NCBI GenBank assembly: GCA_947632145.1
Contig: CANRNW010000001.1
Coordinates: forward strand, 1-46,508
Reading direction: 5' to 3'
DNA: 46,508 nucleotides
From: an uncultured Clostridia bacterium
GTDB taxonomy: Bacteria; Bacillota; Clostridia; TANB77; CAG-508
Of the stretch, positions 43,259-46,508 are shown in pieces (position 1 is the first letter of the stretch; every line of letters starts with the position of its first letter). The translations under genes and the position numbers were made by a program. Under the pieces are notes generated by a model. The model made no database searches, was not told where the DNA came from, and saw only the letters and a program-made list of their open reading frames with translations.

Positions 43259-44263
43259 ATTCTTAAATTTATGAAAAATATATTAGTGCATATTCGTACA
43301 TCATTTAAATTAATATTTTTACTAGTTGCAAGTGTAATAATAATTTTAGCCGCTATTAAATTTATATATAAACCAATGTATAGTGTAACCTTTAATGGAG
43401 AATTTGTTGGTTATGTTCAAGATAAAGATAAACTAGAAAATAAAATAAAAGCATATATGAAAAATGGTGAAGGCGCAAATGTTGATTATGTAGATATACC
43501 AGTATTGCCAGAATATAAAATATGTTTATTAAAAAATGATAAAAAGGCAAGTGATGATGAAATTTACAATATGGTTAAATCAACAGGTATAACTTATTAC
43601 AAATATTACGCAGTAACAGTTGGAGATGAAGAAAAAATATATGTAAGTACGAAAGAACAAGCAGATGAAATAATAGAAAAATTAAAAAATAAAAATAGTA
43701 GCAATAAATCAAAACTTGGAGTTACTGAAAAAAGTGAAACAGAAGTAAAAGAATTTACAGAAGTTGCACAAGCAGTAGATGAACTTTATGTAGAGCCTGT
43801 TAGAAAAACTTATGTTGCAACAACAGGAAGTGTAGGAAATGTTGGAGGTTCAAATACAGCAACTGGTGTACCTATTTCAATATCACTATCAAGACCAACA
43901 TCAGGTGTAGTTTGGTCTAGATACGGAATGAGAACAAATCCAGTAAGTGGTAGTTATACAATGCATACAGGAATGGATATAGCAAATTCTCAAGGAACTA
44001 GCATAACTGCATCAGCAGCAGGAACAGTTAAATTCACAGGATGGTTTGGTGGCTATGGAAATCTAGTTATTTTAAGTCATGGAAATGGTGTAGAAACATA
44101 TTATGCACATTGTCAATCAATATTAGTATCAGCAGGACAAAGTGTATCAGCAGGACAAACAATAGCTTTAATGGGATCAACAGGTAATTCAACAGGACCA
44201 CACTGCCATTTTGAAGTAAGAGTTAATGGAGTAGCACAAAATCCTCAAACATATGTAAATTAA
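43259..44263 (+). CDS. Membrane-anchored M23 metallopeptidase, probable ATT start
   Basis: 334 residues from ATT 43259, or 330 from ATG 43271. AAAGGAG (43243-43249) is nine bases before the ATT but 21 before the ATG, and an in-frame TGA blocks any earlier start. One N-terminal membrane helix (FKLIFLLVASVIIILAAIKF) precedes an outside region (about residues 40-180) with LysM/G5-like composition. The C-terminal LytM/M23 domain has its zinc ligands in MHTGMDIA and GPHCHFEVR and a YYAHCQSI His. It is a peptidoglycan endopeptidase or a catalytically active SpoIIQ-like protein; wall remodelling is the likely role. Confidence 0.88.
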   Translation: MLKFMKNILVHIRTSFKLIFLLVASVIIILAAIKFIYKPMYSVTFNGEFVGYVQDKDKLENKIKAYMKNGEGANVDYVDIPVLPEYKICLLKNDKKASDDEIYNMVKSTGITYYKYYAVTVGDEEKIYVSTKEQADEIIEKLKNKNSSNKSKLGVTEKSETEVKEFTEVAQAVDELYVEPVRKTYVATTGSVGNVGGSNTATGVPISISLSRPTSGVVWSRYGMRTNPVSGSYTMHTGMDIANSQGTSITASAAGTVKFTGWFGGYGNLVILSHGNGVETYYAHCQSILVSAGQSVSAGQTIALMGSTGNSTGPHCHFEVRVNGVAQNPQTYVN

Positions 44264-44292
44264 AAAAAGATGCCAAAGGCATCTTTTTTTCT
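44264..44292. terminator. Bidirectional terminator
   Basis: AAAAAAGATGCC pairs with GGCATCTTTTTT around AAA, with A and T tracts on both sides. Shared by the convergent M23 and mecA genes. Confidence 0.9.
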
Positions 44293-44911
44293 ACATAAAA
44301 TATTTGCAACACGTTTCAATTGCATTATTTTTTATAACAACTTTTCCATATTCACTAAGTTTCTTTTCAAATAAATCAGAATTATTTATATATGTACTAA
44401 ATTCAGCGGTTAGTGAGCAGAAAGATTTTAGTAAAGATAAATCGGCTAAAATGTTATTTAATACTAAATAATAAGATCCATTATATGAATATAATACAGC
44501 TTTTTTGATTCTTTTTATAATAAATTTACAATTAGAAGAATGTAAAAGTGTAGCAAAATTACAAAAATCATCAAAGGAAACAAATTTATATACTGCTAAT
44601 TTTTTATCAATTTTAACAGATCTTCTTCTTGTTATAATTTTTACTTTCTTTAAAGCATCAGATTCTGGAGTAATTCTTGTTACATTTAAAATAAATTTTT
44701 CATCAGGCGTTGATAATGCTTCTAGCAATATTTTATAATCATCAGTTCTAAAACCAACTTGACTTTCGGCTATCTTTAACATATCCATAAAAAAGTCTTG
44801 TGCTTCAGCAGAATTAGATATAAATGAATGAAAATCTAAATTTTTTTCTTTTAAATCATCCAAATTTAAAGTAATTCTAATCTTATTTTCTGTAATCTTT
44901 TCAATTTTCAT
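44291..44911 (-). CDS. mecA: MecA-family ClpC adaptor protein
   Basis: 206 residues. The N-terminal KIEKITENKIRITLNLDDL is the MecA substrate-binding start. The C-terminal part has YSYNGSYYLVL and the LSLLKSFCSLTAEFS-type helix that contacts ClpC. An in-frame ATG at 44929 precedes the GAGGGGGA signal, so ATG 44911 is the start. MecA/NegA adaptors deliver unfolded or specific proteins to the ClpCP protease. Single gene with a shared terminator. Confidence 0.88.
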   Translation of the reverse strand: MKIEKITENKIRITLNLDDLKEKNLDFHSFISNSAEAQDFFMDMLKIAESQVGFRTDDYKILLEALSTPDEKFILNVTRITPESDALKKVKIITRRRSVKIDKKLAVYKFVSFDDFCNFATLLHSSNCKFIIKRIKKAVLYSYNGSYYLVLNNILADLSLLKSFCSLTAEFSTYINNSDLFEKKLSEYGKVVIKNNAIETCCKYFM

Positions 44912-45104
44912 CCTAAAATTCCCCCTCATTTTGCATGTATATATAATAATTATACTACTAAGATGTAAATATTTAAATAATAAAAATTTGGTAAAAATAC
45001 CAATAGTAATATATTATATTATTTGAAAACCAAAAATGTACTTATAATGATAGCATAAATATTCAAATAATGAAATAAAAAACCTAAAAAAATATGTAAT
45101 TTAC

Positions 45105-45133
45105 TTGAAAAAAATAGATTTTGCATATATAAT
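45105..45133 (+). promoter_or_regulatory. Promoter of the DUF4321-radC-mreB cluster
   Basis: TTGAAA (45105-45110), 17-base spacer, TATAAT (45128-45133), about 40 bases before the DUF4321 start. The region from 44930 to 45100 is AT-rich with nothing else recognised. Confidence 0.75.
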
Positions 45134-45172
45134 ATGTAAGAAAAATAAAACATAAAAAAAGGAGTAATAATA

Positions 45173-45430
45173 ATGGCGACAAAAGACAAAAATATATGGA
45201 TACTACTTATATTTATATTATCTGGACTAGTTATAGGAGGATTACTAGGAGAATTAGCAAATCAAGCAGGAGGACTATGGTGGTTATCTTATGGACAAAG
45301 TTTTGGACTAAGTACACCAATACAACTAGATTTAAGTGTAATATCAATAACTTTTGGGTTGGTATTTAAAATAAATATTGCAAGTATAATAGGAATGGCC
45401 TTAGCAATATTCATTTACAGAAAAGTTTAA
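45173..45430 (+). CDS. DUF4321 membrane protein
   Basis: 85 residues with two membrane helices (IWILLIFILSGLVIGGLLGE and ISITFGLVFKINIASIIGMA). The SGLVIGGLLGELA start and the LDLSVISITFGL middle are characteristic of the DUF4321 family, which typically sits just before radC/maf and mreB in Clostridia. Its function is unknown; the location suggests a link to cell-shape or envelope assembly. AAAGGAGTAATAAT precedes the ATG. Confidence 0.85.
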   Translation: MATKDKNIWILLIFILSGLVIGGLLGELANQAGGLWWLSYGQSFGLSTPIQLDLSVISITFGLVFKINIASIIGMALAIFIYRKV

Positions 45431-45474
45431 AAATTATGGGGGTAAATCATTTTGAAAGGAAGAGTGAGGCCACA

Positions 45475-46182
45475 ATGCCAATAAAAATGAAGGAACTCCC
45501 ATTATCAGAGAGACCCTATGAAAAATTAGAATTATATGGAGCAGAGACTTTAACAAATTCAGAATTATTAGCAATAATAATAAAAACAGGGACAAGAGAT
45601 GAAACATCTGTTATGCTAGCACAGAAAATTTTAAATTTAAACCAAAACAAAAATCAAGATTTAAGATTTTTACAAGACATATCTATTAAAGAACTAATGA
45701 CAATTAAAGGAATAGGTAAGATTAAAGCAATACAAATAAAAGCAATAGGAGAGTTAACCAAACGATTATCTAAACCAATTAACAATATGAAAATTAAAAT
45801 AAAAAGTCCCAAAGATATTGCTAATTTATTTATGCAGGAATTAAGATACGAGAAAAAAGAAATTATGAAATTAGTTATATTAAATACAAAAAATATGGTA
45901 CAGAAAATTATAAACATTTCTTTAGGGGCTACTAATAGCGCATCAGTTGAACCTAAAGAAATTTTATTAGAAGCAATAAAATGTCAAGCTACCAAAATAA
46001 TACTAATACATAATCATCCAAGTGGTGATCCAACACCAAGTCAAGCAGATTATAGAGTTACAGACAGAATATATGAATGTGCAGATATTATGGGAATAGA
46101 ACTGTTAGATCATATAGTAATTGGAGATGGAAAATACGAGAGTATTCTAAGTAGGGGCACTGCTTGTGGAAATACTCATTAA
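45475..46182 (+). CDS. radC: RadC/JAB-domain protein
   Basis: 235 residues from ATG 45475, which has GAGTGAGG six bases upstream; an earlier in-frame ATG at 45436 lacks a signal and would add 13 atypical residues. The start PIKMKELPLSERPYEKLELY is typical. A helix-hairpin-helix (LMTIKGIGKIKAIQIKAIGE) precedes the JAB1/MPN metallo domain, whose zinc ligands are in IILIHNHPSGDPTPSQAD, with the E of SVEPKEI. RadC family members were once linked to repair; their true role is unclear. It lies before mreB as in many Firmicutes. Confidence 0.94.
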   Translation: MPIKMKELPLSERPYEKLELYGAETLTNSELLAIIIKTGTRDETSVMLAQKILNLNQNKNQDLRFLQDISIKELMTIKGIGKIKAIQIKAIGELTKRLSKPINNMKIKIKSPKDIANLFMQELRYEKKEIMKLVILNTKNMVQKIINISLGATNSASVEPKEILLEAIKCQATKIILIHNHPSGDPTPSQADYRVTDRIYECADIMGIELLDHIVIGDGKYESILSRGTACGNTH

Positions 46183-46212
46183 ATTATGAAACGACTGTGC
46201 CCAATCTAGTGA

Positions 46213-46508
<296 letters not shown>

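Overview
The window is a dense, very AT-rich (roughly 28% GC by eye) chromosomal segment from an endospore-forming Clostridia-type Firmicute. Sporulation and germination genes (spmA, spmB, spoIIR, sleB, ypeB, two CotF-like proteins), a mecA-type adaptor, DUF4321-radC-mreB, a VanA-family Ddl and strong AGGAGG ribosome-binding sites all point there. An uncultured gut lineage is likely, but the exact taxon cannot be fixed from this sequence alone.

Layout: 1-1.2 kb, an unknown protein and an HD hydrolase; 1.3 kb, tRNA-Lys(CTT); 1.5-5.6 kb, a heterodimeric ABC exporter; 5.9-6.4 kb, a secreted CAP protein; 6.4-10.7 kb, a giant acyl-CoA dehydratase activase; 10.9-12.2 kb, spmA-spmB and a 32-residue peptide; 12.3-15.2 kb, walJ-like, murA and spoIIR; 15.4-19.0 kb, an unknown gene and yqeK-ddl-murF; 19.2-21.7 kb, gtrA-like, ypeB and sleB; 21.8-25.8 kb, a glycolipid glycosyltransferase, recR-ebfC-dnaX and the SRP RNA; 25.9-29.9 kb, ttcA-like, a 22-residue peptide gene, and phosphoglucomutase with a UTP-sugar uridylyltransferase; 30.1-34.1 kb, a DnaJ-like protein and an orphan TraG/VirD4-like ATPase with two small partners; 34.2-39.8 kb, yhaO/yhaN-like genes, prfA, a ZIP transporter and a low-molecular-weight phosphatase; 39.8-42.4 kb, a small minus-strand gene and pcrA; 42.5-46.5 kb, CotF-like genes, an M23 peptidase, mecA, DUF4321, radC and the start of mreB.

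The outstanding observation is genome-style recoding. Twelve genes, including dnaX and murF, look frameshifted at 14 places, and every break is the same: one extra C directly before an in-frame glycine codon GGA or GGT, so the zero frame reads CGG. Skipping that C (a +1 shift) restores a full-length protein of the normal family size, with glycine exactly where the family conserves it (for example in the Walker A loops of the TraG-like and YhaN-like ATPases). In my scan of every coding region I found no CGG used in frame as ordinary arginine. The only other in-frame CGG is in a small unrecognised minus-strand gene (39841-39978). I read this as pervasive programmed +1 decoding of CGG-N as glycine, either by a quadruplet-reading tRNA or by slippage at an unassigned arginine codon. 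The broken-looking genes are therefore annotated as single intact genes.

Other points of interest are several tiny transcription units with near-consensus promoters (12140-12238, 26707-26775, 39841-39978), a promoter followed directly by a terminator hairpin (5643-5712), a 12-base hairpin-loop motif on both sides of the dnaJ-like gene, and a probable ATT start for the M23 peptidase.
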